Positions 8,796 through 17,332 of a stretch of 64,000 bases of DNA are shown in pieces. How positions within the stretch are numbered: the stretch's first letter is position 1; every line of letters starts with the position of its first letter. The DNA is from Pseudomonas sp. dw_612 (GTDB lineage: Bacteria > Pseudomonadota > Gammaproteobacteria > Pseudomonadales > Pseudomonadaceae). The notes below the pieces were generated by a model that was given only the letters and a program-made list of their open reading frames with translations, did no database searches and was not told the origin of the DNA. Both the position numbers and the translations under genes were made by a program. Where the stretch lies: positions 186,001-250,000 of the forward strand of contig NZ_JAAVVC010000005.1 of the NCBI RefSeq assembly GCF_018449725.1, read 5' to 3'.

Positions 8796-9133
8796 TGGAC
8801 CTGATTCTAAAAGCCGCACTCGGTGCAGGCGTGGTGCTGATTCTCGCCGCGTTGGCCAAGACCAAAAACTATTACATCGCCGGGTTGGTGCCGCTGTTCC
8901 CGACCTTCGCGCTGATTGCGCATTACATCGTCGGCAAGGGCCGTTCGCTGGACGATTTGAAGACCACCATCGTGTTTGGCATGTGGTCGATCATTCCGTA
9001 CTTCGTGTACCTGGCCACGCTGTACGTGATGGTCGACCGCATGCGCCTGGAAGCCTCGCTGGCCGTGGCGGCGGTGGCCTGGCTGATGGCGGCCAGCGTG
9101 CTGGTGTCGGTGTGGGTCAGGTTACACAGCTGA
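8795..9133 (+). CDS. glpM: GlpM family membrane protein
   Basis: Small inner-membrane protein of 112 residues with four predicted helices, resembling GlpM, which was linked to alginate production and glycerol metabolism in P. aeruginosa; its biochemical role is unknown. The motif TKNYYIAGLVPLFPTFALIAHY is typical of the family in part. The start shares one base with the aauR stop (TGATG), so it is probably co-transcribed with aauSR. It converges on the giant gene 14 bases away. Confidence 0.8.
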   Translation: MDLILKAALGAGVVLILAALAKTKNYYIAGLVPLFPTFALIAHYIVGKGRSLDDLKTTIVFGMWSIIPYFVYLATLYVMVDRMRLEASLAVAAVAWLMAASVLVSVWVRLHS

Positions 9134-9147
9134 CCCACACCGGCCGA

Positions 9148-12100
9148 TCAGAACAACGCTTCGAAATAGCGGAGCGCCAACGGCTTGCCAATCGACCCGC
9201 GCCAGATCGGGTCGACCGCCGCGCCGTCGCGGGCCTGTTTCTGTTGCCATTTCAAGCCCAGGTTGCGCTGCTCGGGCAGTTTCAGATGCGCCTTGTCGAA
9301 CCGGTTGAACACCGGGTCGGCCGTGCCGAAATGAAAGTGCGCGTACCACACGACCCGGGGCACGCCCTGGGTCAGGTCGAGCACCTCAAACTCTTGCAGG
9401 AAGTCCGGCCGGCCATCGGCGCGCCGGCCCAGGTCCACCAATGTCCCGACCTTGCGGATTTCAATGATCGGCTGCCCCGGTGTTGCCGCTTGATGCAAAT
9501 CCTCCAGATAGCCTTCGGTCGGTGTCTTGCTTTTCAGCGTGTGCGCCACCCGCAGGTCACGGCCTTCCTGAATCAGCGCCTGGGCCTTCGCATTCAACTG
9601 CGCAATGATTGGCTCTTGTGCAGACGCCCGGCCGATTCGCCGGGCACGCAGGCTCAGTTCCGCCGCTTCGCTGGTCATCATGTATTCAAGGTTGGCCGGC
9701 GACATCTGTTGACGGGCATAACCTTCGACCTTCAGCCGGTAGCCATCCAGCGCCGCGAGACGCTGTCGGGCCTCGGTCAATAATGCCGGAACGTCAACCA
9801 CCTCATCAGGCTGAACAACGCCTGACGGCACCTGACGTCGGTACTTGCCGGCACTGGCGGGCAGCCAGTGTTCAACGCGGCCGTCTTCACCGGTCAGCGT
9901 AAAGCGGGTTTGCCGGGTCAGCGGGTCCACTTCTTTTTTACCGATCAACAGACGATTGCCATCGGTTTCGAAGATTTCCTTGCCGCTGTTCCTGGCGTTG
10001 GCTGACGGTTTGATGCCGTTCTTGATGCCGTGGCGCGCATGGTTGCCCATCTTGTGCAGCAGCTCCAATGTCGGTGCCACCCAAGGCAAATCGAAATGCT
10101 GCCCATATCCCGCCGCCCACACCGTGAGGTCACGAGCGAACGTTTCATACTCCTGCAAACACTCACTCAGTATCTGATTGCGCCGATTCACGTTGGCAAT
10201 GACGTCGGGCAGGCTGTGTTGACTGGTCAGCGCCTCATACACCTTGGTGCGAGCCTCGCCCATTCGCCCGTGCAGGTATGGCCAGGCAGGATCGAAGACC
10301 CGGTCATAGCGGGTGAGCATGGACAAATGGTTCAGGGTTTTGACGTAGTCGCGCGTCGCTTCGGACAACGTGCTGTCGATGCGTTCCAGATCCTCGGTAA
10401 CGTTGGATTTGTCCGCGCGCAATTTGACGCGGCGACGCCAGACATCAAGTTGTGCAACGTGGGCGTCGATCTCTTGCAGTTCATCGATCAGCTTCACGCG
10501 TAGCTGGCGTATTTGCCGGGAAAATTTCAGGGACGCGTCGAGGCTGCCCGCTGGGAGCTTGACCATCTGATCAGTCACGGCAGCGATGTCGTCCAAGTAA
10601 TGCAGACTGCGATCCCGGGCCAGGTCGAGGCGATGCAGGGTGCGCTCGACCACCACCATCGCCGACTGGCTCAGCAGTTCCTGGGTTTCATGACGACGGT
10701 TGCCATGACTCAGGGACAACATCTGGTTCAACTGCTCATGCCGTTGGATAGCCAGTTCAATGTCGTTGATGCATCCGGCGTTGACCGAGTCCAAGAGCGA
10801 GCGACGTGTTGCATCGTCACCGTCCAGGTACCGCCGGATCGCCACGTTATGGCTTTGGTGTTGGGAATGGAGTTGCCGCGACAGCGCATCGATCGAATGT
10901 TCCAGCCGACGTTGATGCCGTAAGGCCTGATCGGTCAACCAGCGCGGCAGCCATCGACGAATGAAGGCCGGCCAGATCGGGTCCAGGCCATCGGCCAGAT
11001 GCCCGGCCAGATTTCCGCCACCGGGCAGTCCCGAACTGAACAACGCACCGTGTACCGCGAAATAGGTGTCCCAGTGGCCCGCTTCGTCGATGGCAATCGG
11101 TTGTTGATAGGCCCTTCTGCGAGTGCCATACAGACGCAGTGTCCGGTCCAGCAACCTGACTTGATACACACGCCCCTGACGAAGAATGAAGTCGCCGAGG
11201 GCGTGCCGGTACACATTGCGATAAAGGCCTTCGCTGGCCGGTTGCAGTCCGACCAGGGAAATCGACCCCTCATATTCATAACCCTCAAACCGATCTTTCA
11301 GCCGTCGAGCCTTGCGCAAGGAAGGACGATGGAAGGTGGCACCGTTGATCAAGGCGCTGGCCTGCCGTTGCCGGGTCAATGCCCGCGCCAGGCTCGGGCC
11401 GCTGGCCACACCGGGCAAGATGTCCATCGCCGCGTCGATCAAGGACAACAGCACCGATTCCAGTTGCGCAAGGCCATGGCCCACTTCGCCGCGCAAGAAC
11501 GCCGCCACCGCCAGGTTGGCGTTGTCCCAGGCGTCATACAGCGCAATCGCGCCACCGACAAAGGGCACCATGCCCAAGGCCATTTTCAGGTAATTGAACA
11601 TCAGGCCGCCCTGCAACGCGTACTGCTCCAGGTACAACGCGGTGTTGGAGCGCGACGTCGCGCGGTGCGCTTCGATCAAGCGTCCCATGTGGGCGTTGAG
11701 CAGATGAACGGCCAGCGAGGTGGTCGCCGGCCAAGGTACGCCGACCCCGATCAAGGCATCGAAATTGATCTTGCGCGCCTGGTCAATCCGGCTGACATGG
11801 CGGTTGAAATCGCCGATCACTGCGCGACCGGCCAGGTAATTGACCATGTCCGGGCGCAGACACAGGTTGAATAGAAGTTGGCGAGCCAATTCAAGACTGG
11901 CCCGTTGATAAAAGCACTGCCCGTCAGGGCTGTCGGGCAGGTAGAGCAACGTCACTCCGCTGACCTGCTCTTCTATGAACGTCACCCCCGATAACCCGGT
12001 CGCCCCGTCCTGTGTGTCAGAACCGCCGACGGTCAGGCGGGCCGGGCGTAACACAATGCGTTGGCCATTGGCCGCGTAGGCCTGGGCGGTACTGGCGTCG

Positions 12101-14448
12101 ATGGCGGTGCTCAGAATCTGCCAACCGTTCTGTTCGATCTGTTTTTGCAACAGGGCCGAGTCGCCGCGCATGTTCAGCATCAGGCGAAACGGTTCGGCCA
12201 GACATTCGCGACGATGCTCGTTGCTGAAGGCGGGCGCCGTCGGAGAACCCGTGAAGGCCCGGTAAATGAGACCCTCGTAATGCCCGGCCAGGTCCAGTTC
12301 CGTGACCAGTGTGCGCAGGTACGACGAAGTGATGCCGTTGATCAGAGTAGTGCGTTCGGTAGCCGAATCGGCGCTGACCGCGACCTTCATCAAGGACATT
12401 CGCCACCACAGCGACTGATCGATATTGCTGTTCGCCAGCTGGGCAATCGACCAGGGACTGCGCTGGGCACTGGCCACCAGAATATTCTTTTGCGGCGTGC
12501 CCGGCGCCGCCCCTTCCACCAAAATCTTTTGCCACGTGGTCGAGTCCGGCAGGTCCAGGGTCACGCTAAAACCTTGCGTGAGCGAGAAGTCCCGACACAG
12601 GCATTCTTCGACCCGCTTGCCAGCGAAATCGTCGCGGTGCGGCAAGTCACGCTCGATCAGTGCATGGGAGCGTTTCATCGCCGCGATGAACGCCTTGATC
12701 GCAGTCTTCAGCCGCCCGCGTTCAGTATCAGAGGCGCGGCTGAGCCACTGCGGCATGTGACCGGCCAGGACGTGCGTCTGCTGTTGCTCAAGGATTTCGG
12801 CGTAAGCGTGCTCTCGGGCTTCATGAACTGGCACGCCGAGGGCATCGACGGTTTCCAGCACGCATTTTTCCAGTTCGACCCGGCGCTGTTCCTGATAAGC
12901 CGGCACCGGGAAATCAGCCAGCAGCGTGGCAATCCGCACTTCACAGGCATACAACTGCTTCTGCAAGCCGTATTCAAACGGGTCACTTTCCACAGGTGTC
13001 AGGTGCAACGCCAACCCGGGATCGATGGCGTGCAGTTTGAACACCGCCCGCTCCAGCGCCGCCTGCGACTCGAACCGTTGCAACCCGCCAGCACTGCCGG
13101 GCCAATAAAGCAACAAGCCGTGGCCCGAGGCTTCGCGGGTGATGACCAGCGGACCGTCCAGCGTTGCATGTTCCGTGTCACCGAACGACAGGCTCAACCG
13201 CGAAGCGGTCACCTCCTCTTTGCGGTCGGCGCGTGCAGGATGATCCAGCACCGCGTCGAGCCAGCCGTGCTCTTCTTCGCTGATGTGCCCTAACAGCCTT
13301 TGCACGGCGGCTTCGGCGCGTAAACCCGCCAACCGGGCTCGGTACAACGCATCGTAATGCGGGTTGGGCCGCTGGCGCAGTTCGAGCATGCGCGTGGCCG
13401 GGCGTCGGTCCAGCAATGCGGTCGCCGCCTTATGGGCGTCCTCTTCCGCCCGGTTCAGTGCCTCAAGCTGCTCCTGAAGCGGCAGCAGGCGCGCTCGGTC
13501 CGGCAGGCCTTGGGGATCATCGAGCAAGGCTTCGATGGCTTGTCGTTGCGGCTCCAGCACGTTGTGCTGATCACCCGTCAGGTCGTTGGCGCTCAACGAA
13601 CCGAACAACGGCACGACGTCCGCGTCGTCATACTCGTCGGCGATCGCTAACCCGGTCAACGCCGGTGCCGAGGCAAACAGCGTCCGGTGCTGTCGGTCCC
13701 ACTCATTCGCCTCTGATTCCGTCAGCGTGCCCTCTTGGACCCGGCGCACTGCGTCCAATTGCGCCTCGATGCGCTGCGAACGCCACCGAGTGATCGCCGC
13801 CAGCAAGGGATCGCTCTGCGGACTGTCGGCCAGGATTGACGGCGGCACCGTAGCGCCAACCGCGTGGCGGGACAGACGCTCCCGGCTCAAGTGTTCTTCA
13901 AGTGCCAAACGCTGCTTGAACGACAGCAAGGCGGGCTGCCGGGCGGGCAGATAAAGCAGCGGCCCGTCGGTCGTGGTGATCACCAGCACGGCGGACCACT
14001 CGGCATCCTGCAACTCAGCCGTGCCCCCCAGGCGCTCAGTGATGGCCAGTGTCTGCCCCTCGGTTGTTTGCGCTGGATCAACCAACGCCTCCAGTGTTTT
14101 CAATTGTTCGGGGGGGATCTGTCCTTGCGCGAAGGTCAACTGTGCGACTGCGCCGAAGTGCGCTCGAAACAATTGAGTGGCCCGCTCCCACCGGGATACC
14201 GGCGTACCCGGTGCACGTTCGGCCCACCAGGCATCCCAGCGCTGGTTGAGGCGTGATTTGAAATCCAGTCGGCCGATCAAGCGGCCTGTATCGGGCGAGT
14301 CTGCCATGAGCTCAAGAAACGCTTGGCGCGCCTCCTCCCAGCGCTGTGCCGCCGCCAGAAACAGGCGTTCGTCGCGGCGTGGCCGGTCCTTGAGGGCATC
14401 GAAGTGCAGGTCGAGAATTGCGGTATGTTCAGCGGCTGATTTGTCCAT
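9148..14448 (-). CDS. Giant DUF6543-like protein, candidate toxin
   Basis: A protein of 1766 residues without signal peptide. It resembles the large DUF6543 or dermonecrotic-toxin-like proteins found in many P. fluorescens genomes; I cannot assign a function. A module of the form (G)xxLLYxPxxxxxLxxFxxxxxLExxL appears three times, near residues 151-190, 431-468 and 819-860. A hydrophobic stretch lies at about 946-1015 (LGMVPFVGGAIALYDAW and LLSLIDAAMDILPG), which may insert into membranes. Residues after 1200 are charged and helix-rich. It is alone on its strand. The ribosome-binding site is weak (CCCTCGG). The related 1552-residue protein at 55967 shares the module and the hydrophobic segment. 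Confidence 0.75.
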   Translation of the reverse strand: MDKSAAEHTAILDLHFDALKDRPRRDERLFLAAAQRWEEARQAFLELMADSPDTGRLIGRLDFKSRLNQRWDAWWAERAPGTPVSRWERATQLFRAHFGAVAQLTFAQGQIPPEQLKTLEALVDPAQTTEGQTLAITERLGGTAELQDAEWSAVLVITTTDGPLLYLPARQPALLSFKQRLALEEHLSRERLSRHAVGATVPPSILADSPQSDPLLAAITRWRSQRIEAQLDAVRRVQEGTLTESEANEWDRQHRTLFASAPALTGLAIADEYDDADVVPLFGSLSANDLTGDQHNVLEPQRQAIEALLDDPQGLPDRARLLPLQEQLEALNRAEEDAHKAATALLDRRPATRMLELRQRPNPHYDALYRARLAGLRAEAAVQRLLGHISEEEHGWLDAVLDHPARADRKEEVTASRLSLSFGDTEHATLDGPLVITREASGHGLLLYWPGSAGGLQRFESQAALERAVFKLHAIDPGLALHLTPVESDPFEYGLQKQLYACEVRIATLLADFPVPAYQEQRRVELEKCVLETVDALGVPVHEAREHAYAEILEQQQTHVLAGHMPQWLSRASDTERGRLKTAIKAFIAAMKRSHALIERDLPHRDDFAGKRVEECLCRDFSLTQGFSVTLDLPDSTTWQKILVEGAAPGTPQKNILVASAQRSPWSIAQLANSNIDQSLWWRMSLMKVAVSADSATERTTLINGITSSYLRTLVTELDLAGHYEGLIYRAFTGSPTAPAFSNEHRRECLAEPFRLMLNMRGDSALLQKQIEQNGWQILSTAIDASTAQAYAANGQRIVLRPARLTVGGSDTQDGATGLSGVTFIEEQVSGVTLLYLPDSPDGQCFYQRASLELARQLLFNLCLRPDMVNYLAGRAVIGDFNRHVSRIDQARKINFDALIGVGVPWPATTSLAVHLLNAHMGRLIEAHRATSRSNTALYLEQYALQGGLMFNYLKMALGMVPFVGGAIALYDAWDNANLAVAAFLRGEVGHGLAQLESVLLSLIDAAMDILPGVASGPSLARALTRQRQASALINGATFHRPSLRKARRLKDRFEGYEYEGSISLVGLQPASEGLYRNVYRHALGDFILRQGRVYQVRLLDRTLRLYGTRRRAYQQPIAIDEAGHWDTYFAVHGALFSSGLPGGGNLAGHLADGLDPIWPAFIRRWLPRWLTDQALRHQRRLEHSIDALSRQLHSQHQSHNVAIRRYLDGDDATRRSLLDSVNAGCINDIELAIQRHEQLNQMLSLSHGNRRHETQELLSQSAMVVVERTLHRLDLARDRSLHYLDDIAAVTDQMVKLPAGSLDASLKFSRQIRQLRVKLIDELQEIDAHVAQLDVWRRRVKLRADKSNVTEDLERIDSTLSEATRDYVKTLNHLSMLTRYDRVFDPAWPYLHGRMGEARTKVYEALTSQHSLPDVIANVNRRNQILSECLQEYETFARDLTVWAAGYGQHFDLPWVAPTLELLHKMGNHARHGIKNGIKPSANARNSGKEIFETDGNRLLIGKKEVDPLTRQTRFTLTGEDGRVEHWLPASAGKYRRQVPSGVVQPDEVVDVPALLTEARQRLAALDGYRLKVEGYARQQMSPANLEYMMTSEAAELSLRARRIGRASAQEPIIAQLNAKAQALIQEGRDLRVAHTLKSKTPTEGYLEDLHQAATPGQPIIEIRKVGTLVDLGRRADGRPDFLQEFEVLDLTQGVPRVVWYAHFHFGTADPVFNRFDKAHLKLPEQRNLGLKWQQKQARDGAAVDPIWRGSIGKPLALRYFEALF

Positions 14449-14671
14449 CCGAGGGCCTGATCATGTTGGCGGCAAGGCCGATCCCCACCGCTATAGGCCG
14501 CATTAGAAGAACTTGGCGCCGCCGCCGGGCGGTACATAGTTATCGCATCGGTTACAAACTGTGTAGGTTGAGTGGCCCGGCCCTTGCATTTCACCCAGCA
14601 GCCTTCTCGGCCGGCCGTCATGCTCGATGACGCTGGTGTCCCGGAGTGTTAGCCAAGGGTGAATCCTGACT

Positions 14672-15067
14672 GTGCCTATCCTCGATCCCAACCTGACCGT
14701 CACCGTCATTCTGCTGGTGGCCTTTTCCATCGTGCTGGACGTCATCGGCCAGCTCTGTTTCAAGCTCGGCCTGGACCGTTTGCCGGAACTCGAAGGCGGG
14801 TTTCGGCTGAACGCATTCTGGGGCCAGGTGTTTAACGCACCGCTGCTGTGGGGTGGGATCGGCGCCTATGCGCTGGAGTTTTTCGTCTGGCTCGAAGCCT
14901 TGTCCCGCGCGCCGCTCAGCCTGCTATTTCCCGCCGGGGCCCTGGCCTATTGCGGCGTGGTGTTGGCCGGTAAAGTCGTGCTCGGTGAAACCGTCAGCCG
15001 CCGACGCTGGCTCGCAACGCTGTTGATTACGCTGGGCGTGATGCTGGTGTGTGCCGGTCATGCGTGA
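14672..15067 (+). CDS. Small multidrug-resistance/EamA-like membrane protein, subunit 1
   Basis: A 131-residue protein with four predicted helices and a GTG start. The first helix has DVIGQLCFK, where the acidic residue sits in the place of the essential Glu of small multidrug-resistance proteins. The C-terminal helix pair (PLSLLFPAGALAYCGVV, then LGETVSRRRW) is typical of half-size EamA/DMT proteins. It overlaps the next gene by eight bases. Two unequal subunits in tandem suggest a heterodimeric transporter or flippase, as in ArnE/ArnF. The substrate is unknown. Confidence 0.75.
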   Translation: MPILDPNLTVTVILLVAFSIVLDVIGQLCFKLGLDRLPELEGGFRLNAFWGQVFNAPLLWGGIGAYALEFFVWLEALSRAPLSLLFPAGALAYCGVVLAGKVVLGETVSRRRWLATLLITLGVMLVCAGHA

Positions 15068-15461
15068 TCCTGAATCGATGGACTGGCTGCACGGGCGACT
15101 GGGCACGATGGTGCTGTGGGCGCTGCTGATTATTCTGGAAAGTGCCGGGCAGATCGCGACCAAAGTCGGCGGCGATCAAATCGGCCAGATGAGCTTTACC
15201 CTGCACTGGTTGCAGTCCGTGATCGTCGACCCCGGCGTGTTGTTTGCGGTGGGTTGCGGCATCGGCGCGTTCTTTGTGTGGATGCTGATCTTGCGCCGCA
15301 GCAGTTTGTCCCTGGCGTTCCCCCTGAGTTCGCTGGTGTTTGTGGGGGTGTTGCTGGGGTCGTGGTTGTGGCTGGGTGAGCAGATCAGCGTGCTGCACTG
15401 GATGGGGGTGGCGGTGATTATTGGCGGGATAGCGTTGTTGGCCGAGGGTGAACAAACGTAG
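15060..15461 (+). CDS. Small multidrug-resistance/EamA-like membrane protein, subunit 2
   Basis: A 133-residue, four-helix partner of the preceding protein. Its first helix carries LESAGQIATK, so the pattern (D/E)xxGQxxxK is shared by the two subunits. The ATG at 15060 overlaps the upstream stop; a GTG three codons earlier is possible. The second half (SSLSLAFPLSSLVFVGVLL, LWLGEQIS) parallels subunit 1. REP sequences follow the stop. Confidence 0.75.
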   Translation: MRDPESMDWLHGRLGTMVLWALLIILESAGQIATKVGGDQIGQMSFTLHWLQSVIVDPGVLFAVGCGIGAFFVWMLILRRSSLSLAFPLSSLVFVGVLLGSWLWLGEQISVLHWMGVAVIIGGIALLAEGEQT

Positions 15462-15483
15462 ATCTTCGCTGAATTCAAGGACG

Positions 15484-15648
15484 CCTTCGCGAGCAAGCCC
15501 GCTCCCACAGGGGAATTGTGGTGAAGGCACAATGTGTGAACACCTCAAATCAATTGTGGGAGCGGGCTTGCTCGCGAAGACGGCGGGTCAGTCAACAATA
15601 ATGTTGAATGGGAAATGGCCTTCGCGAGCAGGCTCGCTCCCACAGGGA
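15484..15648. repeat. Cluster of three REP copies
   Basis: Three copies of the GTGGGAGCGGGCTTGCTCGCG repeat: one inverted at 15484-15513, then a normal inverted pair at 15555-15647. They fill the gap between the convergent transporter pair and the MipA/OmpV gene. The last copy is diverged (GAGCAGGCTCGCTCCC). Confidence 0.9.
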
Positions 15649-15663
15649 ATGCGGTGTTCTCAG

Positions 15664-16416
15664 TCAGTCAAATTTATAGGCCACCGCCGCCTGCACTTCC
15701 CCCTGATCCTGTTGCCCGATCTGTTTAACGATGCTGCTGTCCGCCGCCGAACCCGTGAGGTGAATCCAACTGGCACTGGTCAACAGCGACCAATGGGTGG
15801 CCAGCGGAAATTCAAAGCTCTGGGTCAACGCGACGTTCTGCAAACCGCCCCCGGCGTTGTAGCGAGCAATACCCGAAGCCTGGGACTCTGAACCACTCAC
15901 CCCAAAAAACGCCTGATTCTGCTGCGCATCGGCAAAGTGCGCGGTCAGGTTACTGCTGCCAATCACCCCGCCTCCCAGTGGATAACCCACCTCGCCGCCC
16001 ACGCGCCCGACCACGCCATCCGGCCCGCCGACCGCCTCGCCAACAGACGCAAACACCCGCCAGAAATCAGCCGGGGCGTACTGCACGAACCCACCGACGA
16101 CGCCCATGTCCGGCACATCGTGCAAGCCCTGCAAATTGCCATTGGCGGTGCGCCCGGGCAGGTAATTCAAAAACGGCCCGGCGCTGAAGCCGTTGGTTTT
16201 CAACGCGCTCCAGGTCAGCCCGTCGTCGGTGCTGAGGCTGACATCGCCCCAGTCCAGATCGAAGTACGGCACCGGCCGGACTTCATGGCGGCTACCGGTC
16301 GGGTCGTGAGGCTGATAGCTCAGCCCCGCACCCGCCTCACCGGTAATGCCATCGGCCAGGACATTGGCCGACAAACACGTCAGCGCCGCAAACAGAGCAA
16401 CGGTAATCCTCGACAT
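15664..16416 (-). CDS. MipA/OmpV family outer-membrane protein
   Basis: A 250-residue protein with a signal peptide (cleavage after VLA) and the alternating pattern of a beta-barrel, ending in the outer-membrane signature VAYKFD with terminal aromatic. The pattern GAGLSYQPHDPTGSRHEVRPVPYFDLDW is typical of MipA/OmpV scaffolding porins in part. The ATG at 16416 has AAGGAAAGG just upstream; the frame continues to a TTG at 16434. The family is variously linked to peptidoglycan synthesis complexes and antibiotic permeability; the role here is open. Confidence 0.85.
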   Translation of the reverse strand: MSRITVALFAALTCLSANVLADGITGEAGAGLSYQPHDPTGSRHEVRPVPYFDLDWGDVSLSTDDGLTWSALKTNGFSAGPFLNYLPGRTANGNLQGLHDVPDMGVVGGFVQYAPADFWRVFASVGEAVGGPDGVVGRVGGEVGYPLGGGVIGSSNLTAHFADAQQNQAFFGVSGSESQASGIARYNAGGGLQNVALTQSFEFPLATHWSLLTSASWIHLTGSAADSSIVKQIGQQDQGEVQAAVAYKFD

Positions 16417-16487
16417 GAGGCCTTTCCTTAACAAGATATGCGCGCATCAATCCTCTTTTAGCCTGCCCTGCGCAAGCACTCATGTTG

Positions 16488-16505
16488 TTTGTAGCAACCT
16501 ACAAA
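16488..16505. promoter_or_regulatory. Inverted repeat, candidate activator site
   Basis: TTTGTAGCAACCTACAAA is a perfect inverted repeat (TTTGTAG-N4-CTACAAA), followed by a third half site TTGTAGC at 16508-16514. It lies 62 bases before the sigma-54 promoter at 16568, where an enhancer-binding protein would sit. The regulator at 21470 is the natural candidate; this is inference. Confidence 0.55.
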
Positions 16506-16567
16506 AATTGTAGCTTCGTCGACACATATACCCGCCAGAACCCCATGAATACGGGGCCAAACCCGAT

Positions 16568-16583
16568 TGGCACAGTCCCTGCT
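16568..16583 (+). promoter_or_regulatory. Sigma-54 promoter of the phosphatase/aminotransferase operon
   Basis: TGGCACAGTCCCTGCT has GG and GC ten bases apart and matches the -24 element TGGCAC fully and TGCT of the -12 element. It lies 50 bases before the start of the HAD gene. The last gene of the cluster encodes a sigma-54 activator, which supports the call. Confidence 0.8.
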
Positions 16584-16633
16584 CTACCCCTTTGGCAAGC
16601 GCAGACAGCGCGCCCTGCCCAATAGGTAATGAG

Positions 16634-17332
16634 ATGAATGATTGGCATATCGTGTGTGATTTCGACGGGACCATCACCCGCACCGACGTGATCGACAGCA
16701 TCCTCCAACGCTTCGCCGACCCGAGCTGGGAAGCGATCGAAAACGAGTGGCTGCAAGGCGACATCGGTTCCCGTGAATGCCTCAGCCGCCAGCTCTCGCT
16801 GGTCAAGGCTACGCCGACCGAATTGCTCGCGTTTTTCGACACGATCGAAATCGACCCGGACTTCCCCGACTTCGTCGATCACGTGATTGGCCTCGGTGCC
16901 AGCCTCGAGGTGGTCAGCGACGGCATCGAGCAAGGCATTGCGCGGATCCTCGCGCGCCACTACGTGACCCTGCTGCCGATCCTCGCCAACCGCTTGCGCC
17001 AACTCGGCCACGAAAGCTGGCGCATCGACTTCCCGTATTCCAGCGACGCCTGCCGCGCCGCGTCCGGCAATTGCAAATGCAAGTCCACGCCCAAGGGCAA
17101 ACGGGTGCTGGTGATCGGCGACGGCCAGTCGGACATGTGCGTGGCCGCCACCGCCGATTTCGTGTTCGCCAAGGATCGCCTGGCCGAGCACTGCGAGCGC
17201 AGCGGCATCGCCTATGCGCGCTTCGACAGCTTCGCCGAACTCCCGGCCCTGCTGGCCAGATTGCCTGCCGCCAGTGCCGCCAACGCCACCCCTTTCAACG
17301 TCGAAACACAGGAACTCTTCCATCATGTCTGA
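16634..17332 (+). CDS. HAD-IB phosphatase (MtnX/SerB-like)
   Basis: A 232-residue cytoplasmic phosphohydrolase of the haloacid dehalogenase superfamily. Motif I is CDFDGTIT (nucleophile Asp9, acid Asp11), motif II lies in VVSDGI, and motif IV is VIGDGQSDMCVA. The SSDACRAASGNCKCKS segment is Cys-rich. The closest named families are MtnX and phosphoserine phosphatase; the substrate is unknown. The start at 16634 is at the family N-terminus; the open frame upstream crosses the sigma-54 promoter. It overlaps the aminotransferase gene by eight bases, so the two steps are probably consecutive: dephosphorylation and transamination. Confidence 0.8.
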   Translation: MNDWHIVCDFDGTITRTDVIDSILQRFADPSWEAIENEWLQGDIGSRECLSRQLSLVKATPTELLAFFDTIEIDPDFPDFVDHVIGLGASLEVVSDGIEQGIARILARHYVTLLPILANRLRQLGHESWRIDFPYSSDACRAASGNCKCKSTPKGKRVLVIGDGQSDMCVAATADFVFAKDRLAEHCERSGIAYARFDSFAELPALLARLPAASAANATPFNVETQELFHHV

